From: Kiritimatiellota bacterium
GTDB lineage: Bacteria; Verrucomicrobiota; Lentisphaeria; Oligosphaerales; JAADHN01
Direction of reading: 5' to 3'
DNA length: 64,000 nucleotides
NCBI GenBank assembly: GCA_013151865.1
Contig: JAADHN010000026.1
Coordinates: forward strand, 1 to 64,000
Shown: piece after piece, positions 26,568-36,476 of the stretch
Layout: the number at the start of each line of letters is the position of its first letter
How positions within the stretch are numbered: the stretch's first letter is position 1
Notes under the pieces: generated by a model
The model's input: the letters and a program-made list of their open reading frames with translations, nothing else
Told to the model about the DNA's origin: nothing
The model's database searches: none
Program-made: the position numbers and the translations under genes

Positions 26568-29282
26568 ATGGGAAATAATTCACTGGGTGCGCGGGCGCGT
26601 CTCGACACCGGGCACGGACAGGTCGACTTCTTTCGTCTGCAGGTGCTGGAGGAGCGCGGGCTGACGTCGCTGGAGCGCCTGCCGTTTTCCATCCGCGTCT
26701 TGCTCGAGTCCGTGCTTCGAAACGAGAACGGTCGGGAAGCGACAATCGCGCATATCGAGCGCCTCGCTGCCTACGATCCGGAGGCCCCCGGCGAAATCGA
26801 AGTCCCCTTTCTGCCGGCCCGGGTTCTCCTCCAGGACTTTACCGGAGTTCCGGCGGTGGTGGACTTGGCGGCGATGCGCAGCACCGTGGCCCGACTGGGG
26901 GGCGACCCGACCCGCATCAATCCCCGTGTCCCGGTCGATCTGGTGATCGACCACAGCGTCCAGGTGGACGTTTTCGGGCGGGCCGATGCGGCCCGGATCA
27001 ACCTCGAACGCGAGTTCGAGCGCAACCGCGAGCGCTACGAGTTCCTGCGCTGGGGGCAGGAGGCGTTCGACAATTTCCGCGTGATTCCCCCGGCCTCCGG
27101 CATCTGCCACCAGATCAACCTCGAGTACCTGGCCCGTGTCGTCCAGTTGCGGGAGATCGACGGTGCGGTCACGGCCTTCCCGGATTCGCTGGTCGGCGCG
27201 GACTCCCATACGCCCATGATAAACGGCCTGGGAGTCGTCGGCTGGGGCGTCGGCGGCATCGAGGCCGAAGCCATGATGCTCGGCCAACCCATTGCCATGG
27301 CGGCGCCGCCCGTGGTCGGGGTCCGCATTACGGGCCGACTGCCCGACGGCGCCACCGCCACCGACGCTGTGCTCACGATTACGAATGTGCTGCGCAATCA
27401 CGGGGTTGTGGGCAAGTTTGTCGAGTACTTCGGCCCGGGCGTCGCCGAACTGCCTGTGCCCGACCGGGCCATATTGGCCAACATGGCGCCGGAATACGGC
27501 GCGACCATGGGGTTCTTTCCCGTGGACGAGCAGACCCTCCGCTACCTGCGCATGACCGGTCGGCCGGAAGAGCTGGTGGAGTTGGTCGAACGCTACTGCC
27601 GGGAACAGGGCCTGTTTCGCACCGTCGCGACAGCCGACCCGCTGTACGAGAGCGTCGTCGAATTCGACCTCGCCGGGGTGACTCCCTGTATCGCCGGGCC
27701 GAATCGGCCCCAGGATCGGGTGCCGCTTGCTCAATTGAAGCAGACCTGGGCCGAGACCTTGCAGCGCCCGCCGGCCAGGCGCGGGTTCGGCCTCGATGTT
27801 GCCCGAAAGAGTGGGCGCGCCACCATCGCGTTCGAGAGCGGCGAGCAGGTCGAGTTGACGCATGGCAGTGTGGTGATTGCCAGCATCACCAGTTGCACCA
27901 ACACCAGCAATCCGGCGGTCATGCTGGCCGCCGGCCTTCTCGCACGAAAAGCTGTCGAGGCGGGGTTGCGAACCAAGCCCTGGGTCAAAACCAGCCTGGG
28001 GCCGGGGTCCTTGGCGGTCACGGATTACCTCGACCGCGCGGGGCTTTCCCCTTACCTCGACAGACTGGGGTTTCACGCGGCCGGGTTCGGCTGCATGACC
28101 TGTATCGGCAACAGCGGTCCATTGCCCGACTCGGTCCGGAACGCCATCGAAGAGACCGGGCTCGTGGCCGCGGCGGCCCTGTCCGGGAACCGCAATTTCG
28201 AAGGTCGGGTCAGTCCGCACGTGCGGGCCGCGTACCTGGCCTCGCCGCCCCTGGTCGTGGCGTTCGCGCTGACCGGGACCGTCGACATCGACTTCGAGTC
28301 CGAGCCCGTGGGGCGTGCCGTGGGCGGGAGGCCCGTGTTCCTGCGCGATCTGTGGCCCGGGTCCGAGGAGATCCAGGCGGCGATGGCGGGCGCAGTGCGC
28401 GGCGAAGATTTTCGTAACGCATACGCAGACATAGAGAAGCGCAATCCGTTGTGGAACGCTATTCCGGTGGGCGGCGCCGCGCTCTACGAATGGCGCGCCG
28501 ACAGTACCTACATCCAGGAACCGCCGTTTTTTGCGGAGTTCGCACGCGACCTGCCGCCTGCCCCCCGAATCCGGCGCGCGCGCGTGCTGGCACTGCTCGG
28601 GGACTCGATCACGACCGATCACATCAGTCCGGCGGGGCCGATTCCGATGGACAGCCCGGCCGGGCGGTACCTTCGCGCCAACGGCGTGGCGCCCGAGGCG
28701 TTCAACTCCTACGGGAGTCGGCGCGGGAACGACCGGGTCATGAGCCGTGGCACATTTGCCAACATCCGGCTGCGCAACCGGCTTGCGCCCGGGACCGAAG
28801 GCGGCTGGACCACGCACTTTCCGTCCGGCGATGTGGTCAGCATCCACCAAGCCGCCGAGCGATACCGCGCCGCAGGCGAACAGGTCATTGTGATCGGTGG
28901 CTGCGACTATGGGATGGGCAGCAGCCGGGACTGGGCCGCCAAGGGGCCGTACCTGCTCGGGGTCCGGGCCGTCATCGCTCAATCGTTCGAACGCATCCAC
29001 CGGAGCAACCTGGTGGGGATGGGCATCCTGCCGTTGCAGTTCCGGGAAGGTGAGAACGCGCAAACCCTCGGGTTGAGCGGACGCGAGACGTTCGATATCC
29101 CGTTGGACGACCCACCGGTCCCGGGGCAGGACGTTCGGGTGACCGCGCATCGCTCGGACGGTCGCCGGGCCGAATTCGTCGTACAACTCCGGTTGGATAC
29201 GCCGGTCGAGGTCGAGTACTACCGGAACGGCGGCATTCTTCAGACCGTCCTCCGGCGTTTTCTCCGCGAGACCGACGGCTGA
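26568..29282 (+). CDS. acnA: Aconitate hydratase A
   Basis: 904 residues, the standard size of the AcnA/IRP1-type enzyme that interconverts citrate and isocitrate in the TCA cycle. Iron-sulfur ligands are Cys in [11 protein letters not shown] and the two Cys in [12 protein letters not shown]. The substrate-binding region [21 protein letters not shown] is intact, as is the C-terminal swivel domain with [35 protein letters not shown] and [16 protein letters not shown] chose the ATG at 26568, 14 codons into the open frame, since family similarity starts close to it; the ribosome-binding site is weak. It is likely in one transcript with apt. Together with citrate synthase at 30665 it supplies the first steps of the TCA cycle. 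Confidence 0.96.
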   Translation: MGNNSLGARARLDTGHGQVDFFRLQVLEERGLTSLERLPFSIRVLLESVLRNENGREATIAHIERLAAYDPEAPGEIEVPFLPARVLLQDFTGVPAVVDLAAMRSTVARLGGDPTRINPRVPVDLVIDHSVQVDVFGRADAARINLEREFERNRERYEFLRWGQEAFDNFRVIPPASGICHQINLEYLARVVQLREIDGAVTAFPDSLVGADSHTPMINGLGVVGWGVGGIEAEAMMLGQPIAMAAPPVVGVRITGRLPDGATATDAVLTITNVLRNHGVVGKFVEYFGPGVAELPVPDRAILANMAPEYGATMGFFPVDEQTLRYLRMTGRPEELVELVERYCREQGLFRTVATADPLYESVVEFDLAGVTPCIAGPNRPQDRVPLAQLKQTWAETLQRPPARRGFGLDVARKSGRATIAFESGEQVELTHGSVVIASITSCTNTSNPAVMLAAGLLARKAVEAGLRTKPWVKTSLGPGSLAVTDYLDRAGLSPYLDRLGFHAAGFGCMTCIGNSGPLPDSVRNAIEETGLVAAAALSGNRNFEGRVSPHVRAAYLASPPLVVAFALTGTVDIDFESEPVGRAVGGRPVFLRDLWPGSEEIQAAMAGAVRGEDFRNAYADIEKRNPLWNAIPVGGAALYEWRADSTYIQEPPFFAEFARDLPPAPRIRRARVLALLGDSITTDHISPAGPIPMDSPAGRYLRANGVAPEAFNSYGSRRGNDRVMSRGTFANIRLRNRLAPGTEGGWTTHFPSGDVVSIHQAAERYRAAGEQVIVIGGCDYGMGSSRDWAAKGPYLLGVRAVIAQSFERIHRSNLVGMGILPLQFREGENAQTLGLSGRETFDIPLDDPPVPGQDVRVTAHRSDGRRAEFVVQLRLDTPVEVEYYRNGGILQTVLRRFLRETDG

Positions 29283-29466
29283 GTCCCGGGGACCTTTTCC
29301 TGGAATCCACGGAACACCGTCGCGAGGTTTGAAAGGGCCGCTGCAAGGCTTGCCGCCGAAGTTGAGCGCGGAGACTGCCCCGAGTCGTCGGTGCGATCTC
29401 GACAGTGGGTCGGACAGGGGCGCCGGCAACACCCCTGAAACCGATCCGTGCAACCGGAGAATGCCC

Positions 29467-30444
29467 ATGTTACCGAGGGAACGCGTCATCCAAGTGATCC
29501 GCCACGGCAAGCCGGACCGCGTGCCGATCTACGGCTGGGTCCGGGCCAACCTGGCCGAACGGATTACGGCGGCGTTCGGTTCGGTCGAAGCCTTCGAAGA
29601 CCGGTACGAGTTCGATTTCGCCCACCTCTTCGGGGGGCCGCAGATCTTCGATCCCGCAGCCGTCGCCCGGTTGCGGGCCGAACTCGGACGCCCCATCGAG
29701 CCCCGGGATCTCCTCGATGTACCGGTCGCGGACCCGAACCGAACAGACGATTACCACGACATCGTCGAACAGATTCGGCACCACAAGGAGGGACGGGGTC
29801 GGTTCGTTTACGTGCAGACCCCGGGCATCTTCGAAGCGCTCAACGGAGTCTTCGGGATCGAGAACCACCTGATGTATCTGGCGCTCTACGCCGACGACCT
29901 CCGGGAAGTCTACCGCCGTCAGGCGGAATGGAACCGGACTTTCGCCGAGAACTGCATCGATCTGGGTGTGGACATGGTCCACGTCTCGGACGATTGGGGC
30001 GCGCAAGAGGGCCTGATGTTCAGCCCACGGACTTGGCGGCAACTCATCATGCCGTTTCATCGCATCACCTGCGAGGCCGTCAAGCGCCGGGGCGTGTTTC
30101 TGAGTCTCCACAGCGACGGCAATATCTCCCAAGTCTTGGACGGTGTTATCGAACTCGGCTACGACGTGGTGCATCCATACCAGGAATCCGCAGGCATGGA
30201 CCTGAACGAGTTCCGGGAAAAGTACCGGAAAACGTTTACGGTCATGGGCGGGCTGGATGTGCAAACGACCATCGGCTTCGGTCGCCTGGACTTCCTGGCC
30301 GAGGAAATCGAACGTGTGCTGCGTATGTTCGCCGCCGGCGGCCTGTTGTATTGCACGAGCCACTTTGTCCAGGATCATTGCAGCATCGAAGAATTGCGGT
30401 TTGCGTTCGACCGAATCCATGCCGTGGTTCGCGAACTGTCTTGA
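29467..30444 (+). CDS. Uroporphyrinogen-decarboxylase-like protein
   Basis: 325 residues of the URO-D superfamily, which includes heme-pathway HemE and corrinoid methyltransferases such as MtaA/CmuA. Typical pieces are the start LPRERVIQVIRHGKPDRVPIYGW, DLGVDMVHVSDDWGAQEGLMFSPRTW, FLSLHSDGNISQVLDGVIELGYDVVHPYQ and the end region VMGGLDVQTTIG. The HSDGNI/GYDVVHP pattern is the one seen in the large uncharacterised branch common in PVC bacteria, not in true HemE, whose N-terminal RQAGRYLPEY-like motif is absent. The start at 29467 is seven bases after GGAG; an ATG two codons earlier is possible. It lies between aconitase and citrate synthase, 184 bp after the former. The substrate is unknown. 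Confidence 0.85.
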   Translation: MLPRERVIQVIRHGKPDRVPIYGWVRANLAERITAAFGSVEAFEDRYEFDFAHLFGGPQIFDPAAVARLRAELGRPIEPRDLLDVPVADPNRTDDYHDIVEQIRHHKEGRGRFVYVQTPGIFEALNGVFGIENHLMYLALYADDLREVYRRQAEWNRTFAENCIDLGVDMVHVSDDWGAQEGLMFSPRTWRQLIMPFHRITCEAVKRRGVFLSLHSDGNISQVLDGVIELGYDVVHPYQESAGMDLNEFREKYRKTFTVMGGLDVQTTIGFGRLDFLAEEIERVLRMFAAGGLLYCTSHFVQDHCSIEELRFAFDRIHAVVRELS

Positions 30445-30462
30445 CGACGCCGGGCCGCGGTC

Positions 30463-30490
30463 TTGACGTTCGTTCTTTCAAGGGTATATT
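30463..30490 (+). promoter_or_regulatory. Putative sigma-70 promoter for citrate synthase
   Basis: TTGACG, a 16-base spacer and TATATT, followed by a citrate synthase leader of about 170 bases. It starts 19 bases after the stop of the upstream gene, giving the citrate synthase gene its own start of transcription. Confidence 0.6.
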
Positions 30491-30664
30491 GGCATTTCCC
30501 GGCGTGGTTCAGCCTTGGCGCTGCCGTGTCCGGCAGGACCCGACGCTCACTTCACACGCTCGACGGATCGGCGGTTTTCTCTTCTTTTTTCAGCTTGCTG
30601 TGGTTGCAAACTGACAAGACCCGGCGCGTCTGGCAGCAGCGAACCCCCAAAACCGGAAAAGGCC

Positions 30665-32089
30665 ATGAAGAACCAGATGCACCGCCAAACAAAGCGAATT
30701 ACCGAGTTGATCCAAGAGGCCCACGCGGCCGTCCCCCCTTCGCCCGACGGGACGTCGGAGCTGGCCGGCTCGATCACTTGGCCGGTCGAGTGTACGGTCG
30801 GACCCGGGCTCGAAGGCGCCATCGCCTGTGCCACGCGCATCGGGTACGTCAACGGTCGACTCGGCCGACTCGTTTACCGCGGTTACGACATCTTCGACCT
30901 CTGCGCCCATTCCACGTTCGAAGAGGTCTCGTATTTGCTGCTGCACGGCATGTTGCCGGCCGAGGAACAGCTCGACCGTTTCCGGCGCAAGCTGGTCGAG
31001 TATCGGTTCATCCCCGACACCCTGCGCTTGATCATGAGCTTCCCGATTCAGGACATGAACCCCATGGCTGCGTTGCGTCTCGGGACAAACCTCATGCGGC
31101 AGCACCAGACCACCCGGGACATGTACACGGTCCTGCCTGCGGGGGCGAGAGTCATTGGGTCGGACGAAGATTCCGTGCCGGTCGATCCGGTCCGTGCGGG
31201 CGACAAGCGCGCCCGATACGAGTTCCGGGACCGGACCTTGGATCGGCCCCGGCCCCGAAAGGCGGCCCGGGACCAAAAAGAGGCTCGGGGGGTCGAGTCC
31301 TGCTACCACCTGATCGCGGGCGCGGCCACTCTCGCGGCCGCCATTGCCCGTTTGCGGGCCGGACGGCTGCCGATCGAGCCGGACCCCGAGCTGAGCCACG
31401 CGGCCAATTTCCTTTACATGCTCACCGGTCACCGTCCGGACCCCGTGGCGGAACGAGTCCTCGATGTGGCGCTGATCTTGCACGCAGATCATGGCATGAA
31501 CGCCAGCACGTTTGCCGCCATGGTGGTCGCATCGACTCTGTCCGATATTTACTTCTCGATCGGTTCGGGCATTGCCGCCCTGAACGGCCCGCTTCACGGC
31601 GGCGCCAACGAGCAGGTGCTGAAAATGCTGCTCGAAATCGGTCCCCCCGAACGAGCGGCGAAGTGGTATACGGGGGCACGAGCCGCAAAGCGCAAGGTCA
31701 TGGGGTTCGGGCATCGGGTCTACAAAACCTACGACCCGCGCGCCCGTATTCTCGGGCCCCTGGCGGCCTATTTGGTCGAACATTCCGGAAACAGCGACCT
31801 TCGAGCCCTGTACGATACAGCTGTGGCCCTCGAACAATGCGTTGTCGCCGACCTCGGGAAAAGGAAAGGGATCTTTACCAACGTCGATTTTTACAGCGGG
31901 ATCGTATACTCTTCAATGGGCATTCCGGTCGAGCTTTTCACGCCTGTGTTCGCGGTTGCCCGAGTGGCCGGCTGGACGGCGCGCGTACTCGAATATCTGA
32001 AGCACAACCGCATATTCCGGCCCCGGGCCATCTACACCGGCGAGTTCGGTCGGGAATACGTCCCGATCGAGGCGCGCCCGACTGAATGA
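30665..32089 (+). CDS. gltA: Citrate synthase with an internal insertion
   Basis: 474 residues. Condenses acetyl-CoA and oxaloacetate to citrate. Catalytic signatures are complete: LHADHGMNAST (His273-His276 region), GPLHGGANEQV (His311) and GFGHRVYKTYDPRA (Asp357). The N-terminal region CATRIGYVNGRLGRLVYRGYDIFDL is family-like. Between residues about 163 and 212 there is an Arg/Asp/Lys-rich stretch (SDEDSVPVDPVRAGDK, then RYEFRDRTLDRPRPRKAARDQKEARG) where typical type I enzymes have only a short loop, which accounts for the extra length over the usual ~430. The start at 30665 follows GGAAAAGG. A promoter candidate sits at 30463-30490. The insertion does not disturb the active-site motifs. 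Confidence 0.95.
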   Translation: MKNQMHRQTKRITELIQEAHAAVPPSPDGTSELAGSITWPVECTVGPGLEGAIACATRIGYVNGRLGRLVYRGYDIFDLCAHSTFEEVSYLLLHGMLPAEEQLDRFRRKLVEYRFIPDTLRLIMSFPIQDMNPMAALRLGTNLMRQHQTTRDMYTVLPAGARVIGSDEDSVPVDPVRAGDKRARYEFRDRTLDRPRPRKAARDQKEARGVESCYHLIAGAATLAAAIARLRAGRLPIEPDPELSHAANFLYMLTGHRPDPVAERVLDVALILHADHGMNASTFAAMVVASTLSDIYFSIGSGIAALNGPLHGGANEQVLKMLLEIGPPERAAKWYTGARAAKRKVMGFGHRVYKTYDPRARILGPLAAYLVEHSGNSDLRALYDTAVALEQCVVADLGKRKGIFTNVDFYSGIVYSSMGIPVELFTPVFAVARVAGWTARVLEYLKHNRIFRPRAIYTGEFGREYVPIEARPTE

Positions 32090-32196
32090 ATCGCCCGTCC
32101 CCCGGGACTGGTTGCACATCCACCAAGCCCACCGCGTCGTCCCGACCCTTCCTTTGCGGTCGCACACTTGTTGCCGCGCCCGCCGGGAAAACACCC

Positions 32197-32225
32197 TTGC
32201 CAACCGCTTCCGAGACGGTTATAAT
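32197..32225 (+). promoter_or_regulatory. Sigma-70 promoter of first prepilin-like gene
   Basis: TTGCCA, a 17-base spacer and a perfect TATAAT. The start codon is about 140 bases further on. The same arrangement is found before the second prepilin-like gene at 33183. Confidence 0.7.
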
Positions 32226-32362
32226 CAGAGTCGGTTCTTCTTGCCCGGGCCCCGCCGCATCTTCGATCTTGCTGTCGCGGTTCGGCAACAAGGGCGGGAA
32301 ACTGAACCGGACCATGGTGCGGCGGGTCCCCCGGTCGCACAGAAACAGAGAAAGGACGGAAC

Positions 32363-33103
32363 ATGAAAAAAGCACGGACAGTTCTTCGACGCGAATTCAC
32401 CCTGATCGAGCTGCTGGTGGTCATTGCCATCATCGCCATTCTGGCCTCGATGTTGCTGCCGGCCCTGCAAAAGGCGCGCGGCAAGGCGCTTCAGATAAGC
32501 TGCACGTCCAACCTGAAGCAATTGATGCTCTCGCTCACCATGTACATGGACGACAACGACGGACAATTCCCGATCGGCGGCGGGAATGCCGCCAGCGGCT
32601 GGCCGGATACGACGTACGACCGTTGGCACGAACTGCTCACCAAGGGCACGTATGTCAATGATGCCAAGGTCCTCAAATGCCCCTCGCAGGAAAACCCGAG
32701 TTGGGCTCGCGGCTATGCGCTGAGCTATACGCTTTGCCGTTGGGCGTTTTCCCGCAACCTCAATGACGTCAAGACGCCCTCCGGTACATCCCTTCCCGCA
32801 GACGCCGCCCAATGCAGCACCGGCGTCATCGGCAGGGACCCGACGACTTGGCCGACCTACGCTACCGGTCCGTCGGACTGGCAATGGACGCCTCCCTCGG
32901 ATTGGACCGGGGGCGGGGCCGGTGCGTATTACCAAAACACGAATGGAAACTACACGCGTCGACCTCTCGCTCGGCACAACCAGGGGATGAACGTCGGATA
33001 CGTCGACGGCCACGTGAAGTGGAGCACGCCGACGGCCTTCCTCGGGCCGTTGCCCGTCGGGTGGGCTTACGGGCACGAGAACAACTCCTGGGACAACAAA
33101 TGA
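32363..33103 (+). CDS. Prepilin-like secreted protein (type II secretion/pilin N-terminus), paralogue 1
   Basis: 246 residues. A short basic leader ends before [24 protein letters not shown], the class III signal helix of type IV pilins and pseudopilins, with the conserved Glu at mature position 5. The residue before the cleavage site is Glu11 (RREF), not the usual Gly. The exported part has paired cysteines and ends with [17 protein letters not shown], the C-terminal motif of the large pilin-like family abundant in PVC bacteria. A GAAAGGAC ribosome-binding site precedes the ATG. Function is unknown: probably a surface or secretion-system fibre subunit. It forms a pair with the gene at 33352. 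Confidence 0.88.
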   Translation: MKKARTVLRREFTLIELLVVIAIIAILASMLLPALQKARGKALQISCTSNLKQLMLSLTMYMDDNDGQFPIGGGNAASGWPDTTYDRWHELLTKGTYVNDAKVLKCPSQENPSWARGYALSYTLCRWAFSRNLNDVKTPSGTSLPADAAQCSTGVIGRDPTTWPTYATGPSDWQWTPPSDWTGGGAGAYYQNTNGNYTRRPLARHNQGMNVGYVDGHVKWSTPTAFLGPLPVGWAYGHENNSWDNK

Positions 33104-33182
33104 GTCAAGGGTTCCGGGGGCGTACCGGACTCGGCCCCAGGGCGTCTCGCCTTGTTCGGCGCGCAAGCTGTCAAGAGAAAAC

Positions 33183-33211
33183 TTGACAGTCTCTACCGAC
33201 TTGGCTATAAT
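33183..33211 (+). promoter_or_regulatory. Consensus sigma-70 promoter of second prepilin-like gene
   Basis: Perfect TTGACA, a 17-base spacer and perfect TATAAT, about 140 bases before the start codon. It is the strongest promoter-like site I see in the window and predicts high constitutive expression of the downstream gene. Confidence 0.8.
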
Positions 33212-33351
33212 CGGGTTGACTGTATTGCAGCGCCCATTGCGCCGTCGCGTTTTCTGCCGTGTCGCCGGGGTCCGCCGGCGGATGCGGAGACAACAGCAGG
33301 CGATGACGCGACGGACACCCGGATCACACAGGAACAGAGAAAGGACGGGCC

Positions 33352-34041
33352 ATGAAAAAGGATCGAACTGCGAGAAGCGAATTCACTCTGATCGAACTGC
33401 TGGTGGTCATTGCCATCATCGCCATTTTGGCCTCAATGTTGCTGCCGGCCCTGCAAAAGGCACGGGACAAAGCGTTGACGGCTTCGTGCGTCTCCCAGCT
33501 CAAGCAGATCACCCTCGGCACCATCATGTATGCCGGCGATTTCGACAATATGATCGTGCCGAGCTATTCGGACGCTGCCAACGGCTTTTACGATGAGGTC
33601 TTCAAAGTCAACCGGACACGTTGGGTCCCCTGGTGGGCGCTGACGTTTTCGTACGTGGGCGACGTCAAGACCTTCTCGTGTCCGGCCAAACGTTCGACCA
33701 ACGACTATCACATCAGCCCGTGGGTGTCCACGCGTGGGTACGGCAGCATCACCATGCACGCCCAGAACGAGATCACCAACCCTTCCGAGACGATTCTGCA
33801 TTTCGAGACTTGGCGCGGTGACCGACCGTGCTCGTACCCGGAAGGCACGATTGCCAGCGGCCCGAACTGCCGCGGACGCGCCATCGGCATCTACCAGGGG
33901 ACCAACTACAACGACCGGCACAACGGCGGCGGCAACCTTGGGTTCTCCGACGGCCACGTGAAATGGCTCAAGGGCGGACCCGGCAACTGGAACCAATACG
34001 ACGCCAATGTATACGCGAAGTATTGGCAGATGACTCGCTGA
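33352..34041 (+). CDS. Prepilin-like secreted protein, paralogue 2
   Basis: 229 residues with the same architecture as the gene at 32363: basic leader, then [24 protein letters not shown] with Glu at mature position 5, and Glu10 instead of Gly just before the cleavage site. The C-terminal region has [23 protein letters not shown]. The first ~45 codons and about 30 bases of leader are nearly identical at DNA level to the first gene, while the rest has diverged. The ATG follows GAAAGGAC. It is expressed from the consensus promoter at 33183 and closed by the terminator at 34072, so it looks like a monocistronic, strongly expressed gene. Confidence 0.88.
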   Translation: MKKDRTARSEFTLIELLVVIAIIAILASMLLPALQKARDKALTASCVSQLKQITLGTIMYAGDFDNMIVPSYSDAANGFYDEVFKVNRTRWVPWWALTFSYVGDVKTFSCPAKRSTNDYHISPWVSTRGYGSITMHAQNEITNPSETILHFETWRGDRPCSYPEGTIASGPNCRGRAIGIYQGTNYNDRHNGGGNLGFSDGHVKWLKGGPGNWNQYDANVYAKYWQMTR

Positions 34042-34071
34042 GAACGCACGGCGGCATTCCCGCGACATGAG

Positions 34072-34101
34072 ACGCGCCCGCAGGACCGGGCGCGTTTTTT
34101 C
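34072..34101 (+). terminator. Rho-independent terminator
   Basis: A perfect 9-bp stem (ACGCGCCCG with CGGGCGCGT), a 6-base loop and a run of T directly after it, 30 bases behind the stop of the second prepilin-like gene. Confidence 0.9.
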
Positions 34102-34233
34102 TTGGCCGGGTCTTGTTCTCACAAAGGCGGGGGTTGCGAGGCGCGAGCGACGAAAGAGACGGATCGGACCGCCTGCCAACAGGAACGTCGACGAGCCCGG
34201 CGACATCTGCGGGCCGTCTTTCCCGACACGGGG

Positions 34234-35463
34234 TTACACCTCGTGGTCGGCCCCGTCTTTGCTGCCGGACCGTCCGTGCAGGGCCAGGAACTCGAGCAGG
34301 GCCACGATCAGGAACACACAGACGGTTTGCACCCCCACGATCAACCCCACGGACACCCGCCCTCCGGCTTCGATTACCACCACGCCGCCCAGTGACGCCA
34401 CCGCGCTGAGGAACCAGATCGCCAACACGGTTTGCGCCCGGTTGAGGCCAAGTTGATTCAGCCGATGGTGCAGGTGGTCCCGGCCCGTGTACTCGATCCA
34501 TTCGCGCAGGTTGCGGACCCTGCCGGTGAGGACGCGGTTGACCGTGATGAAAACCATATCGTAAATCGGTACGGCCAAGACCAGGATCGGTACAAGGCCC
34601 GACACCCACACCGCACGGGGCGACCAGTTGCCCATGATCCCGAGACCCGCCATGAAAAACCCCGTGGTGACACTGCCGCAGTCCCCGAGGAAGACCCGGG
34701 CCGGCTTGATGTTGAAGCCCAGGAACGCCGTGTGCGCCGCCATCATGGCTACAGCCGAATACGCAAGAGCGCGCTGGCCCGTCCGCAGCGCCAAGACGGT
34801 GAATGTGGCGCAAGTGACAGCCGACAGCCCCGGGACCAGACCGTTCATGCCGTCCAGGAAATTTACCGCGTTGGCCAGTCCCACCAGCCAGATCACGGTG
34901 ACCGCGTATTCTGCGGCGTCCCCGGCCAATGACGGCGGGAAGATGGAGATCCGCAGCCCGCCCAAGATCAGCAAAATGCTCGCCGCGACTTGCACCAGGA
35001 GCCGCACCGGGGCCGAGACTCCCTGAACGTCGTCCAGGAAACTGATCAGGAAAACCAGTCCTGCGGCGCCGAGGAGGATGCCGCCGGAGGCGACGGCAGG
35101 CCATTTCAGCAGAAAGGCGGCGCCCACGCCGGCAAGAATGCCCACGCCGCCCAGGCGCGGGATGACGCCCCGATGGATATGGCGTCCGCCCGGACGGTCC
35201 ACAGCCCCGAATCGGTGAGCCAATCCGATGGAAAACCAAGTGCCGAGGCTGGCGGCCAGGACCGCGACAAAAGCCACGACGCACGCCTGCTGAAGAAAGA
35301 CGTTCTCGATCCAGCGCATGCGGCACAGGGCGTACACGACGGCGCAGAACAGGGCGGCCGCCACCGGAATGCCGAGGCCCCAGCGGGCGTCCGGGTGCGC
35401 CGGCCCCCCTGTCGGCTCGCGACCGGTCAAAACGCTTGCAAAATCTCGGATATAACCGAGCAT
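34234..35463 (-). CDS. WecA/MraY-family sugar-phosphate transferase
   Basis: 409 residues with about ten hydrophobic segments. Transfers a sugar phosphate from a UDP-sugar to undecaprenyl phosphate at the inner face of the membrane, the first step of many surface polysaccharides. Signatures: DRPGGRHIHRGVIPRLGG, FLDDVQGV (catalytic acidic pair), NAVNFLDGMNGL, VFLGDCGS and the C-terminal GRDHLHHRLNQLGL, a His-rich motif of the WecA/TagO branch. The start at 35463 is the ATG nearest the family region; it overlaps the end of the aminotransferase gene by 37 bp, indicating translational coupling. Last gene of the PIG-L/lipoprotein/DegT operon. Confidence 0.9.
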   Translation of the reverse strand: MLGYIRDFASVLTGREPTGGPAHPDARWGLGIPVAAALFCAVVYALCRMRWIENVFLQQACVVAFVAVLAASLGTWFSIGLAHRFGAVDRPGGRHIHRGVIPRLGGVGILAGVGAAFLLKWPAVASGGILLGAAGLVFLISFLDDVQGVSAPVRLLVQVAASILLILGGLRISIFPPSLAGDAAEYAVTVIWLVGLANAVNFLDGMNGLVPGLSAVTCATFTVLALRTGQRALAYSAVAMMAAHTAFLGFNIKPARVFLGDCGSVTTGFFMAGLGIMGNWSPRAVWVSGLVPILVLAVPIYDMVFITVNRVLTGRVRNLREWIEYTGRDHLHHRLNQLGLNRAQTVLAIWFLSAVASLGGVVVIEAGGRVSVGLIVGVQTVCVFLIVALLEFLALHGRSGSKDGADHEV

Positions 35464-36476
35464 AGCCTGTCCTCCTCGTCTGGAGTCAGGGCGGGATAGC
35501 ACGGCACGGAAACCAGGGCGTCGTAGAGTCGGTCTGCGTGCGGGCACGCCCCGCCGCCGTCCCGGTGCAGCGGCCGGAGGACCGGTCGGCGGCAGATGAC
35601 GCCCCGCCGATGGGCCGCTGCGATGAAGTCGGGGACACCGTCAGCCACGGCGATCAGGTAGCGGAACGGGCAGGCCTGATACTCACCATAACCCGGGTGT
35701 CGCCGCACGGCCCGATGCCCGCACACCGAGTCGAGCCGGCAGGATATCGCTTCCCGGCGTGCCAGTTCCGCCGGCAGCGCGGCCAAGTGGGGTCGAGCCA
35801 AAGCGGCGTGAAGGTCGCTCATCTTGAAATTGAAGGCCCCGTTCAGGGGGCCGGCCCGATCGCAATTGCGCCTCTCCCGAACTCGAGCTGCAATCTCCGG
35901 GTCCGCCGTGACCACACACCCCCCTTCCCCGGCCGGGACCAATTTGGTGGCATAGAACGACAGGATGGCGGCTTGGCCCCGGGTACCGAGGACCGCACCG
36001 TCGCGGCCGCGAACAGCGGGGGCATGGGCGCAGTCCTCGATGACGGGCAGCCCCATGTCGACGAACCTGTCCACATCGGCCTCGAAACCGAATTGGTGCG
36101 AGACGACCACCGCCGCAGTGCGCGGCGTAATCAGGCGACGGGCGGCCGTCGCCGAGAGATTGAGGCCGTTCGGCACCGAGTCCACCGGCACAGCCCGAGC
36201 CCCCAGAAGGGCCACGGCTGCGCGCACCGATTCGCAGGTGAAGGAGGGAACCAAGACGTCGTGTCCCGGGGCGGCGCCCACGGCCCGCAGGACCAAATAC
36301 AGCGCCGCGGTCCCGGAAGCCGTCGCCACAGCCGTCATCCCCGGAAACAGCCCGGCCACGGCCGTCTCGAGCGCCCGGACTTCATCGCCCTGGGATAGGG
36401 ACGCCCGACGAAGCGCATCGAGAACGGCGTCCATAGCTTCGCGTCGGACCAGGGGGCGGGAATGCGGAATATTCAT
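35427..36476 (-). CDS. DegT/DnrJ/EryC1-family PLP aminotransferase
   Basis: 349 residues. The family moves an amino group to a keto-sugar nucleotide. The PLP-binding lysine is in SFYATKLVPAGEGG, the Asp that holds the pyridine nitrogen in VIEDCAHAP, and the substrate-side ATASGTAALYLVL near residue 55. The N-terminal phrase IPHSRPLVRREAMDAVLDALR is typical. The start ATG at 36476 overlaps the stop of the lipoprotein gene by four bases (ATGA), so the two are translationally coupled. It is likely part of synthesis of an amino-sugar for the polysaccharide begun by the WecA-like enzyme. The exact sugar cannot be told. Confidence 0.92.
   Translation of the reverse strand: MNIPHSRPLVRREAMDAVLDALRRASLSQGDEVRALETAVAGLFPGMTAVATASGTAALYLVLRAVGAAPGHDVLVPSFTCESVRAAVALLGARAVPVDSVPNGLNLSATAARRLITPRTAAVVVSHQFGFEADVDRFVDMGLPVIEDCAHAPAVRGRDGAVLGTRGQAAILSFYATKLVPAGEGGCVVTADPEIAARVRERRNCDRAGPLNGAFNFKMSDLHAALARPHLAALPAELARREAISCRLDSVCGHRAVRRHPGYGEYQACPFRYLIAVADGVPDFIAAAHRRGVICRRPVLRPLHRDGGGACPHADRLYDALVSVPCYPALTPDEEDRLCSVISEILQAF

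Noticed and set aside
29281-29300. Small hairpin after aconitase as terminator
   Set aside because: The stem is only four base pairs with no T-run.
26580-29510. Very long open frame on the minus strand opposite aconitase
   Set aside because: It is the antisense of a clear acnA gene, a common effect of high GC at third codon positions, and its translation resembles no protein family.
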